DNA from: Sulfolobales archaeon
Lineage (GTDB): Archaea > Thermoproteota > Thermoprotei_A > Sulfolobales > AG1
Reading direction: 5' to 3'
DNA length: 64,000 bases
NCBI GenBank assembly: GCA_038881635.1
Contig: JAVZPJ010000006.1
Span: forward strand, 1-64,000
Position 1 is the first letter of the stretch. Each line of letters begins with the position of its first letter. The notes beneath the pieces are model-generated. The model searched no databases and had not been told where the DNA came from. It saw only the letters and a list, made by a program, of their open reading frames with translations. Shown here in pieces: positions 54,162-61,952 of this stretch. The translations under genes and the position numbers were made by a program.

Positions 54162-54757
54162 ATGCTTCTCCCCTTACTCCATATATCCTCAAAATATCTG
54201 ATCATGCTCTCTCCAACACTCTGATCATATATCACTACAGAGACTTCATGATTTCTTGTGAGAGCTGACTCAGTCCAGTTATGAGATCCTATGAATACAA
54301 TGTATCCATCGATTATAACGATCTTGGCATGAGTAGTTTTAGAAGCACTTTCATCAAGCTTTATAGAGATGCTCATGTTCTTAAGAAACGATATAGTCTC
54401 GGGATAGCTCTGCATGGTAGTGTCATCGACGATGATCTTCACATCAACACCTCTCCTCTTTAGATCTGCTAGAGTATATAGAAGGATATTCACAGGATCA
54501 TTATACTGCTTAGGATCGTATTTTATAACGTACATTATAACGTGCACACTCTTATTAGCTCTATCAAGCCACCAACGCAGAGTATCATAGTAGTCTTTAT
54601 CAGTTAAAACTCTATAGACTCCCGCACCGGAAGATGAAACGTTAACGCTCTGAGAAACATTAGATCTATAATATTCGAACCCTACCTCAAAGCCTGCAAG
54701 AAATCCTAAGATGAAAACAACTAAAATAATCACTCCAAAGGATCTTTTCAAAACCAT
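54158..54757 (-). CDS. Exported PLD-like phosphodiesterase/nuclease, single HKD motif
   Basis: This 199-residue protein has an N-terminal membrane/signal helix (GVIILVVFILGFLAGFEVG) and a single HKD motif HAKIVIIDGYIVFIGSHNWTESAL. Single-motif proteins dimerise to make the active site. A serine/valine linker (about 35-50) separates helix and domain. Probably external; substrate (DNA or phospholipid) unclear. It precedes Ham1 in a coupled unit. Confidence 0.8.
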   Translation of the reverse strand: MVLKRSFGVIILVVFILGFLAGFEVGFEYYRSNVSQSVNVSSSGAGVYRVLTDKDYYDTLRWWLDRANKSVHVIMYVIKYDPKQYNDPVNILLYTLADLKRRGVDVKIIVDDTTMQSYPETISFLKNMSISIKLDESASKTTHAKIVIIDGYIVFIGSHNWTESALTRNHEVSVVIYDQSVGESMIRYFEDIWSKGRSI

Positions 54758-54779
54758 TAAGCTCGCTCCTCATGAATAG

Positions 54780-55062
54780 AAGAGATTACAGAACCTATAT
54801 AAATGCTTTAAGAACTATATATTCCTGAATCTATGCATCCTAAACGAAGCTCTAGCCGAAGTCTACAAGGTTGTGAATGCTATCAGATACCAGATGTCAT
54901 ACAGAACACTCGTAGCTGTAGGTGGAAGCTTAGACAGAATATAGAATCTGCTAAACCTTTCAGAGAACAAGCTAGAACTATGGTTAGAGGATCTAAGCAG
55001 GAGGTCTCTGACTCCCACCTCTTCTTTCATCTTAAACCACCCGCCTGTGATCACATATGATC
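54780..55062 (+). pseudogene. Broken reading frame, possibly a gene remnant
   Basis: A frame beginning near 54780 reads LNEALAEVYKVVNAIRYQMS and on to VGGSLDRI, then a stop at about 54943, then NLLNLSENKLELWLEDLSRR and on to NHPPVITYD to a stop at about 55070. It reads like a split protein. No family is recognised. The gap 54758-55069 is otherwise empty. Confidence 0.3.
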
Positions 55063-55069
55063 ACGTGAT

Positions 55070-55756
55070 CTAGAGTATGCCCAGTTTTCCTAGAACGCTG
55101 GGGACAGGCATGTATACTATCACAAACTCCAGCCATAATACATGAACTATGATAGAGTTTAAAACTCCGTATCTTAATGCTATGATACCCGTGATCACGC
55201 CCACGAAGAAAGCTCCTACTATTAAGACCAGGTTAAGGGTAGGCATGTGAACCAGTGTGTAGTAGAGGGTTGAGATAAGTACTGCTGTAAGATCTCTAAT
55301 ACCGAGCCTATTCTCTATAAAGTATCCCTGTACATAGCCTCTCCAGAAGATCTCTTCCATGAAACCTATGAAGGCTAGAATGATCGGTAGCAGGTTCTTG
55401 TAAGCTTTTGCCGAGATCTCTATAGATAGATAAATCGAATCAACATAAGACCATAATCCTAGTAAAATCGATAGATACCCACCTATCAGGAATACAATGT
55501 ATAGAATAGCAGTTGCGAGTACTGAGGAGATCATAGCTGAAGACAATCTACCTCTCAGCATGATCTTATAGAAAACTCCTCTTACAAGCATTATAACGAG
55601 AGATAGAGAACCCATGAAAGCTACAGAGATCGCCATTGATAAAATAAAGATCTCTCTTAACACTATAAATGATACTGGAAAGAGAAATAAAGGTAATATG
55701 ATTATCATCAGATCTATGACATCATCTCTAGACATTTTAGAAAACCATCTCCTCAT
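55070..55756 (-). CDS. CPBP-family intramembrane metalloprotease
   Basis: This 228-residue membrane protein has about seven hydrophobic helices. EEIFWRGY (E134, E135, R139) and histidines H170 (LVHMPTL) and H205 (IVHVLWLEF) fit the CPBP/Abi active-site pattern. The family includes CAAX-type proteases and bacteriocin immunity proteins. Substrate is unknown here. Confidence 0.82.
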   Translation of the reverse strand: MRRWFSKMSRDDVIDLMIIILPLFLFPVSFIVLREIFILSMAISVAFMGSLSLVIMLVRGVFYKIMLRGRLSSAMISSVLATAILYIVFLIGGYLSILLGLWSYVDSIYLSIEISAKAYKNLLPIILAFIGFMEEIFWRGYVQGYFIENRLGIRDLTAVLISTLYYTLVHMPTLNLVLIVGAFFVGVITGIIALRYGVLNSIIVHVLWLEFVIVYMPVPSVLGKLGIL

Positions 55757-55849
55757 CTCCTAAAACAATCTTATAAACTCTCAGTCAAAAACCTTTTGCA
55801 AAGGAAACCGAGTTCCACCGAGAAGATCATGAAAGCCTATGAGAAGTAG

Positions 55850-55933
55850 CGCCGGGGGCGGGATTCGAACCCGCGCGGGGTTTCCCCCACTGGCTCTCCA
55901 GGCCAGCCCCTTAGACCGCTCGGGCACCCCGGC
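55850..55933 (-). tRNA. tRNA-Ser (GGA)
   Basis: Acceptor GCCGGGG pairs with CCCCGGC. The anticodon loop CTGGAGA gives GGA. The long variable arm (GGGGGAAACCCCG region) is typical of class II tRNA-Ser. Discriminator G; CCA not encoded. Confidence 0.94.
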
Positions 55934-56049
55934 CCAATTGAGAGATAGTGTCACAGGATATATATTTTTCCTAGAGAAGAGGGTGAGAAGCTCACCACCT
56001 AGGAGACATCTCATCACTCTACTTTGCTACAAAGAGCTAGATGAACTGC

Positions 56050-56180
56050 GGGCAACTGCTGGGAACGAGCTCTCGTAGGCAGGGCTGGGAAGAAAAAGCC
56101 TTTGAGAGGTAGATAGCTGGAAGGTTGAACACAAAAAGCATTAAAAACCTATGATCAGCCATCTATCGAGAAACTGTGTC
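56050..56180 (-). repeat. Repeat R1 copy B
   Basis: Arms are GGTAGATAGCTG (56108-56119) and CAGCCATCTATC (56156-56167), around a 36-base loop. Flanks match copy A (48136-48266) in inverted orientation, but the loop matches it in direct orientation: AAAAAGCAT then AAAAAC is on the plus strand in both. Differences from copy A are mostly transitions. It is about 10 bases from R2 copy B. Confidence 0.75.
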
Positions 56181-56185
56181 AATGT

Positions 56186-56410
56186 CGTGTTCTGAGAGTG
56201 GTTGCCCGTGTTATTTGTTTGGGTTTGTTCAGGTGTTTTAGATTATCTTGGGTATTATCAGCACGGGCTTCTCCCTCAGCACCTGCTCACCATTCGCAGG
56301 ATCATCGAGAGCTATATCAGCAGGCATCACGGAGCCTACCTCGAGATACATATCTTCAGGAACCTATAGCAGCTAAAACAGCTTAAAAACTTCTACAGAA
56401 GACACAGTCT
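56186..56410 (-). repeat. Repeat R2 copy B
   Basis: Bases 56233-56410 are identical to 51098-50921 on the opposite strand, by eye; 56186-56232 resemble 51143-51099 at about 70 percent or less. The copy lies just before the promoter region of the phosphodiesterase gene. The minus-strand 37-codon frame is at 56238-56351. Confidence 0.85.
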
Positions 56411-56521
56411 TTATTCAGACGATGAATGCGGTATAGTAAGGTTTATAATTTATATATTGATTTAATAGATCGGGTGGTTTAGTCGAGAATCTTCTATATT
56501 TATATTTTAGCTGTTATCTTT
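56411..56521 (+). promoter_or_regulatory. Promoter and odd leader of the phosphodiesterase operon
   Basis: A TATA-like TTTATAATTTATATATTG is at 56442-56459 and GGGTGGT at 56472-56478. In frame with the gene, GTG 56474 is followed after one codon by a TAG stop at 56480; the frame then stays open as SRIFYIYILAVIF into the annotated GTG 56522. The start is therefore uncertain. Confidence 0.45.
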
Positions 56522-58186
56522 GTGGTTCTGTTTTTTTCTCTAGCTACTCTCAACACTGTTTCGAGGACTTATGATAGTTGGGCTAGTTATAGGAATCCCT
56601 ATATCGATGTGCTACAGAGGGTTGAGCCTGTTAATATTTCTGGAGAGCCTGTGGCCAGGCATATAGTATTTATCTTATTTGACGGTTTAAGTGTTGATAA
56701 TCTTGAGAGTTTAATTAGAGAGTACGATAGCTTAAGAGAGCTCATATCTATGGGAGCCTTCTATCCTCATGGTCTAGCTAATACACCCACATACTCTACC
56801 CCTGGGAGAGCATCTATACTTACAGGCTCTCCTCCAGAGGTTAATGGTGTAATCTCTAACTTCTATAACGGGTCTCTGCAGGTTGACAGTATCGCTAGAG
56901 TAGCTAAGGATGCTGGGTTTAAGATCTTATGTTCCGGTGATGAATCTATAGAGATGCTATTATCAGGCATCATTGACGAATGCTCAAGAGTTAATATAGG
57001 AGGAGGTCATGGAGCTATAGCTTTATCTGAGGGCTTAAGGCTTTTTAATAAATACTCAGATGCAGGATATAGGGTTTTCCTCTGGATCGGCATTAGCGAC
57101 ATCGATGAGATAGGTCATCTTAGTACTGGTAGTAGGAGCTCAGAATATAATGCCACCATAGTTAATATTGCTAGACTCACCCTCAACTTCATAGAATCTA
57201 TAGCCGGTAAGAATGTCTTAATAGTCATATTAAACGATCATGGCTTTAAAAAAGTAGGACATCACGGAGGTTCAGAGCCTGAGGTTAGGAGGGTTTTCAC
57301 ATTATTTATAGGACCTAAGGTTAAGCCGGGAGTATATAATATCAGCTTTACCCATAACGATATAGCTCCTACAATAGCTATGCTCATGGGCTTGAGAATA
57401 CCTACGCTATCTATGGGTAGAGTCTTATCCGAAGGCTTCGATATTTCTACCGATAGAGTTGAGGCGTATGCTAAAGCCTCTAGAGAGCAAGCTTTTAGAG
57501 TTGTAGCCGCTATGGGAGGAGCTATGGGTGTGGAAATCAGCTCTGCAGCTGATCCTCTAGACTCGTATCTGCTAATCACTAGCAAGCTATACAGTGAGGG
57601 TATGATCATGAGACTGGTCCTAGTCTTGTTCCTAGCAGCTATAGCATTAGCAGGCTTATACATGTCTCTAAGAGCACGCATCTTCAGCCCTAGAAGGCTT
57701 CTAATACTCACAGTCTCTGGACTCACAGTCTATGAGGCTGTATATTGGCTGGTATACTTGATAGTTGGAGGACCTACAAGCCTCTCCGATACACTTTCGC
57801 TAAGAGATCTCCTAGATAAGATTATGGTTTCGGTGATGCTGAGCAGCGCTTTTCTAGGAGTTGTCCTAGGTTTTGTAGAGCTAACCCCATTTAGAGTTGG
57901 AATCATAAAGATTCTAATACCTACACTCACAGTACCAGCTCTAGCACTGTTTTTAAGTCTCATATATGCTTCTCCCTTCTATATAAGCTACGGTTCTACT
58001 GTAAGGTTTCCTCCACCAGATTGGAGTAGTGGGTTTATGTTCTTTGTATATCTAATGAAGGCTTCATCTACGGGGCTGGTAGGATTGCCTCTAGCACTGG
58101 TAATTGTGATAATATTCTCTATTATAGGCTTTTACATACACAGGTCACTTGAGAGACTTGAGAGAGCTGGGAAGAGTGGAGCCTAA
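56522..58186 (+). CDS. Membrane-bound type I phosphodiesterase/alkaline-phosphatase superfamily protein
   Basis: This 554-residue protein has an N-terminal membrane helix, an extracellular alkaline-phosphatase-like domain (about 40-330) and four or five C-terminal helices. Metal residues are D54 (LFDGL), D195/H199 (SDIDEIGHL), D239/H240 (NDHGF) and H247/H248, and the nucleophile is probably T93 in PTYSTPGRAS. It should cleave phosphodiesters or phosphates outside the cell. It is the first gene of an operon for glycerol-phosphate use, suggesting glycerophosphodiester or phospholipid head groups as substrate (inference). The upstream in-frame hydrophobic codons suggest the chain starts earlier. 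Confidence 0.82.
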   Translation: MVLFFSLATLNTVSRTYDSWASYRNPYIDVLQRVEPVNISGEPVARHIVFILFDGLSVDNLESLIREYDSLRELISMGAFYPHGLANTPTYSTPGRASILTGSPPEVNGVISNFYNGSLQVDSIARVAKDAGFKILCSGDESIEMLLSGIIDECSRVNIGGGHGAIALSEGLRLFNKYSDAGYRVFLWIGISDIDEIGHLSTGSRSSEYNATIVNIARLTLNFIESIAGKNVLIVILNDHGFKKVGHHGGSEPEVRRVFTLFIGPKVKPGVYNISFTHNDIAPTIAMLMGLRIPTLSMGRVLSEGFDISTDRVEAYAKASREQAFRVVAAMGGAMGVEISSAADPLDSYLLITSKLYSEGMIMRLVLVLFLAAIALAGLYMSLRARIFSPRRLLILTVSGLTVYEAVYWLVYLIVGGPTSLSDTLSLRDLLDKIMVSVMLSSAFLGVVLGFVELTPFRVGIIKILIPTLTVPALALFLSLIYASPFYISYGSTVRFPPPDWSSGFMFFVYLMKASSTGLVGLPLALVIVIIFSIIGFYIHRSLERLERAGKSGA

Positions 58187-59612
58187 GATCTATGATGTCG
58201 CGATTATAGGAGCTGGGGTTATAGGCTTACTAGTAGCTTACGAGCTATCAAAATTCGATCTATCAATAGTCTTAGTCGAGAAAGAAGCCGAGGCTGGGTT
58301 TGGAGTCTCTAAGGGTCATGCAGGAGTTATACATGTGATTCAGCCTCCATTCAACTCTCTTAAGAGTGTCTTAGCCCTCTATGGTAATAGACTCTATGAT
58401 AAGATCTCGAGAGAGCTTAAGGTAGGCATGATCAGACTTCCAGCGCTTCTAGTGGCTAGGTCTAGGGCTCAGCTAGCACTCATACCCGTAATATACTCTA
58501 TTCTAAAGCTTGTGTATGGGGTTAGAGGCTTTAAAGTCTCTATAGTTGCAGGGAAGAAGCTGAGGCTGATAGAGCCTAATGTTGTGGGCTATGCTGCGAT
58601 CATGGTTGAAGGCTATGGTGTTATAGACTCTTTCGAGCTTGTATACAGGCTTCTCGATGAGTGCAGAGCTAGAGGCGTAGATCTCCTGTTCAATACCGAA
58701 GCTAGAGGGTTTAGATTTGAAGGCGACGATATCATAGTTATTGAGACCTCAAGAGGCTCTATTAAGGCTAGGTATGTTGTGAACTCTACAGGCTTAAACT
58801 CTGATATCCTAGCATCTAAGACCGGAGAGTCTGAGAGGATCGAGCCATTTCTCGGTGTTATGCTTGTATTTGATAAGCTACAGGTTAGAAGCATAGTAAC
58901 CCCCCTGCCATCGCTAAAACCTACTAGGACTAAGGGTGGAGGCGTGATACCTACAGTATGGGGTAACACTATCTGGGGTCCGAGCTTCACTCCAATAATT
59001 TCACGTGAGAATAGAGAAGTTAGAGCTGAGGATGTTCTATATGTAATTAGAAAGTTTAAGAGGCTGGTAAGGGTTAAGGGAAGGCTTATTAAAGTATACT
59101 CTGGCATTAGACCCTCAGCGGTAAGTGGAGACTTTTCCATAAGCTATTCTCCACTAACAAAAAGAATCATTAATCTAGTAGGCATAGAATCTCCAGGACT
59201 TACAGCAGCCCCCGCTATAGCTCTCATAGTGTCTAAGATGCTTCGAGATGCTGGACTGAAGCTTATGGCTACTAAGAAAGTGCTTCATAGAACTGAGCCG
59301 ACTCTAAGTACCAGAGTTAAGCTAGCTCTAGATCCCTCAAACATATCAGGCTATGATGGAGTCATTATATGCCCTTGTATGAAGGTTAGCCTAGCAGATG
59401 TTACTGAGGCTATAAGAAGAGGAGCATCAACATTGGATGGGATCATGTTCAGGACGAAGCTGGGAATGGGATCATGTCAAGGATTACACTGCGTAGGTAG
59501 AGCTATAACTATACTCCAGAAGCTGACCGGAGCGAGCCCGAGAAGTCTTACCAAGAACACCAGCGGATCATGGTTGGTCGAGGAGCTCAGGGTAGATGAA
59601 ATTGAAAAGTAG
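58176..59612 (+). CDS. GlpA-like glycerol-3-phosphate dehydrogenase with BFD [2Fe-2S] domain
   Basis: This 478-residue flavoprotein has DVAIIGAGVIGLLVAYELS as the FAD-binding motif, GVSKGHAGVIH in the DAO fold, and ISTSYSG-like late motifs. A C-terminal BFD-like [2Fe-2S] domain has CPC (about C399, C401) and CQGLHC (about C434, C439). It would oxidise glycerol-3-phosphate to dihydroxyacetone phosphate, as GlpA does. GTG 58176 is chosen behind GAGAGCTGGGA; it overlaps the upstream gene by 11 bases. Reaction by family; substrate not proven. Confidence 0.85.
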   Translation: MEPKIYDVAIIGAGVIGLLVAYELSKFDLSIVLVEKEAEAGFGVSKGHAGVIHVIQPPFNSLKSVLALYGNRLYDKISRELKVGMIRLPALLVARSRAQLALIPVIYSILKLVYGVRGFKVSIVAGKKLRLIEPNVVGYAAIMVEGYGVIDSFELVYRLLDECRARGVDLLFNTEARGFRFEGDDIIVIETSRGSIKARYVVNSTGLNSDILASKTGESERIEPFLGVMLVFDKLQVRSIVTPLPSLKPTRTKGGGVIPTVWGNTIWGPSFTPIISRENREVRAEDVLYVIRKFKRLVRVKGRLIKVYSGIRPSAVSGDFSISYSPLTKRIINLVGIESPGLTAAPAIALIVSKMLRDAGLKLMATKKVLHRTEPTLSTRVKLALDPSNISGYDGVIICPCMKVSLADVTEAIRRGASTLDGIMFRTKLGMGSCQGLHCVGRAITILQKLTGASPRSLTKNTSGSWLVEELRVDEIEK

Positions 59613-60549
59613 AGAGCCAGAGTTTCACATAATAGGAGCCGGGCTTTCAGGACTTTCTCTAGCTAGACATCTTATGGATAGAGGGTTTAATGTTAGGGTT
59701 TCAGAGACGAGAGATAGAATTGGAGGTATATCGGTCTTAGACTCCGAGGTTATAGGCCTCATCGAGAAGATAGGCTCGGAGGTTGATGTAAGTCTCCAAG
59801 CTACAGCTATTAGGCTGGGGGGTTCAACTGCTATAGTATCTAGCAGAGGTGTTGAGACTGTATCTAGAGGGGTGGTAGCTACAGGGTTTAGAACTGCTAC
59901 CCCCATAGAGCTGGGTATTGTCGGGGAGAGACCTTCAGGCATATACCCGTTCCATGTAGCATTAGACCTCATAATTTCAGGTCTTTCCCCGGGGAGGATC
60001 ATAGCAGTCTATGGAGTTAATAGGTATAGCATGCTAATGGCTGAGAAGCTTTCAGAATATGGTAGAAAAGTCTATATTATAGACCCAAGCTCTACTGAAA
60101 AGATAATAACAAGAAATCTAGAGGTTGTGAGGGGTAAGGTCAGAGTATTAAAAGGGCCTCATAGACTATCAGAGATTAAACTTGATAGAGGCGTGCTAAA
60201 AGCTGACACCCTGATAATATCTATATTTAAGCCTTGGAATCCGTTTACAGAACTCCTTCCAGTAGGGCATGCAGTGCTTGAGGTCTATAACCCTAAAGCC
60301 TTATTAGAGGCTAGTAGGCTTCTAGCGGTAAATCTAGGCTGCGAGGATCACACATATAGAAGAGTTAAGGCTGAAGGAGGCGTCCAAGTATTCCCAGAAA
60401 CTCTTACACCATGTCTTAGAGAGCTGCTGGTGATCAAGTCAGGAGGCGGGAGAATCGAGGTTAACGGTAAAATCTATAGCATAAGTGGAGAGTATTCGAT
60501 AGTTAGAATATCTGAAGACTCTGGAGATCTAAGGGTGAGAGTGCTGTGA
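59596..60549 (+). CDS. GlpB-like FAD/NAD oxidoreductase, partner of GlpA-like protein
   Basis: This 317-residue protein starts with the FAD-binding GAGLSGLSLARHLMDRGF and GGI loop, and has a second nucleotide-binding motif IIAVYGVNRYSMLMAEKLSEYG (about 133-155). It is shorter than usual pyridine nucleotide-disulfide oxidoreductases and lacks a redox CxxC pair. It overlaps GlpA by 17 bases, so likely pairs with it, as GlpB or HcnA-type subunits do. Electron acceptor unknown. Confidence 0.75.
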   Translation: MKLKSREPEFHIIGAGLSGLSLARHLMDRGFNVRVSETRDRIGGISVLDSEVIGLIEKIGSEVDVSLQATAIRLGGSTAIVSSRGVETVSRGVVATGFRTATPIELGIVGERPSGIYPFHVALDLIISGLSPGRIIAVYGVNRYSMLMAEKLSEYGRKVYIIDPSSTEKIITRNLEVVRGKVRVLKGPHRLSEIKLDRGVLKADTLIISIFKPWNPFTELLPVGHAVLEVYNPKALLEASRLLAVNLGCEDHTYRRVKAEGGVQVFPETLTPCLRELLVIKSGGGRIEVNGKIYSISGEYSIVRISEDSGDLRVRVL

Positions 60550-61952
60550 AGTATGGGGTAGTTGATATCGGAGGTACAGGGGTTAAGATCAGTGTCTATA
60601 ATGATGAATTTAGGAGAGTAGATCATACAAAGATAAGAATCCCAATAAAAACAGCTTCAGGAGATTCTATAGAGCATGATGCTATGAGAATTAGAGAGGC
60701 TTTATTCCACGGCTTTAGGTGGCTTAGAGAGCGTGAGGTCAGACTTGCTGGCATAGCCACCTACAGGGCTTCAATACTGGCATGGGATCGAGAGGGAAAT
60801 CCTCTAACTAATATTATCACATGGATGGACAGGAGAAGTAAGAGTATAATATTAAAACCATTATATAGGATGCTCAGGCATGTACCTCTCCTAAATAGGA
60901 TACTCAGAGCTGACAGCCCAGCGGTTAGGATAAGATGGCTCCTAGACTCAAATCCTGATATTAGAATGAGAGTTGAGAGGGGAGAGGCTTATGTGGGGAC
61001 TTTAAGCTCATACATAGCATACTTATTGTCATCAAGGTATATTAATGACGCTTCAAACGAGGCTCTCACGGGCCTAATAAACCCTAGGAGGTTTAAGAGG
61101 TTATGGCTAGTCTATGATGTGTTAGGAATACCTAGGTCTATTGATCCTGAGATTATAGATAATATTAGCTATATAGGCTCGGCTGAGGATGTAGATGTGG
61201 GTGTTCTCATAGCAGATCAGCAGGCTTCTATAATAGGATCCTCATGTCTTACCACGGAATGCCTTAAAATTACAGGGGGTACAGGGATCTTTGTTGACGC
61301 CGTTACCAGAGATCTCATCATGCCGGGAAAGGCTCTCATACCCCTGGTTGTCTATAGGTTTAGAGGGGAGACTCTCTATGCTATAGAGGGCTTCACTCCC
61401 TCAGGAGGATCTATTATAGAGTGGCTTGTAGGAGTAGGAATTCTAGGTAGTGTCGAGGATCTAGATAGGGTTATAGATGAGGCTAGAAACAGTGTTGTTT
61501 TCATACCATCACTCTCAGCACTAGACTACCCTAGTAGGAGAGGTGAAGCTACAGGCCTCATCTACAAACTCTCACACGATACCTCACGAAGTGATATTGT
61601 TAGAGGAGCTCTCGAAGGTATTATCCTAGTAGTGGCAAGCATCATTGATTCTGTGGAGAGAGCTGCTGGGAGGAGAGAGATAATAAGAGCTGATGGAGGG
61701 TTAAGTAACAGTATCTCGTATTTAAAGCTTCTAGCATCAGTATGCAACCGTAGAATAGAGAGGATTAGAGGAGTTGACGGGACTGGGAGAGGAGTAGCAC
61801 TTCTCCTAGCGGTATATGACGGGAGGCTTAAAATAAGAGATTTAGAGAAGTTAAGTGATATAGACTATGTAGCTGAGCCTGGATATCTAGATTTAAAGAT
61901 TGATACTAGTATGTGGAGGGAGGCTCTGGGTTGGGGTTCGAGGACTTCCTAA
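60546..61952 (+). CDS. FGGY-family carbohydrate kinase, glycerol kinase-like
   Basis: This 468-residue kinase has VDIGGTGVKISVYN at the ATP phosphate-1 loop, WMDRRS near the substrate, DQQAS, ITGGTGIF and RADGGLSNS later in the fold. These are glycerol-kinase-like in the FGGY family. GTG start overlaps the GlpB-like stop by 4 bases. With GlpA and GlpB it would channel glycerol into glycerol-3-phosphate, then DHAP. The sugar acid or polyol specificity is not proven. Confidence 0.83.
   Translation: MKYGVVDIGGTGVKISVYNDEFRRVDHTKIRIPIKTASGDSIEHDAMRIREALFHGFRWLREREVRLAGIATYRASILAWDREGNPLTNIITWMDRRSKSIILKPLYRMLRHVPLLNRILRADSPAVRIRWLLDSNPDIRMRVERGEAYVGTLSSYIAYLLSSRYINDASNEALTGLINPRRFKRLWLVYDVLGIPRSIDPEIIDNISYIGSAEDVDVGVLIADQQASIIGSSCLTTECLKITGGTGIFVDAVTRDLIMPGKALIPLVVYRFRGETLYAIEGFTPSGGSIIEWLVGVGILGSVEDLDRVIDEARNSVVFIPSLSALDYPSRRGEATGLIYKLSHDTSRSDIVRGALEGIILVVASIIDSVERAAGRREIIRADGGLSNSISYLKLLASVCNRRIERIRGVDGTGRGVALLLAVYDGRLKIRDLEKLSDIDYVAEPGYLDLKIDTSMWREALGWGSRTS

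Noticed and set aside
55839-56078. ORF across tRNA-Ser and the R1 flank
   Set aside because: It reads through the tRNA and has no protein-like character.
58613-59140. Minus-strand 175-codon ORF
   Set aside because: Antisense to the GlpA-like gene; the sense protein has clear FAD and iron-sulfur motifs.
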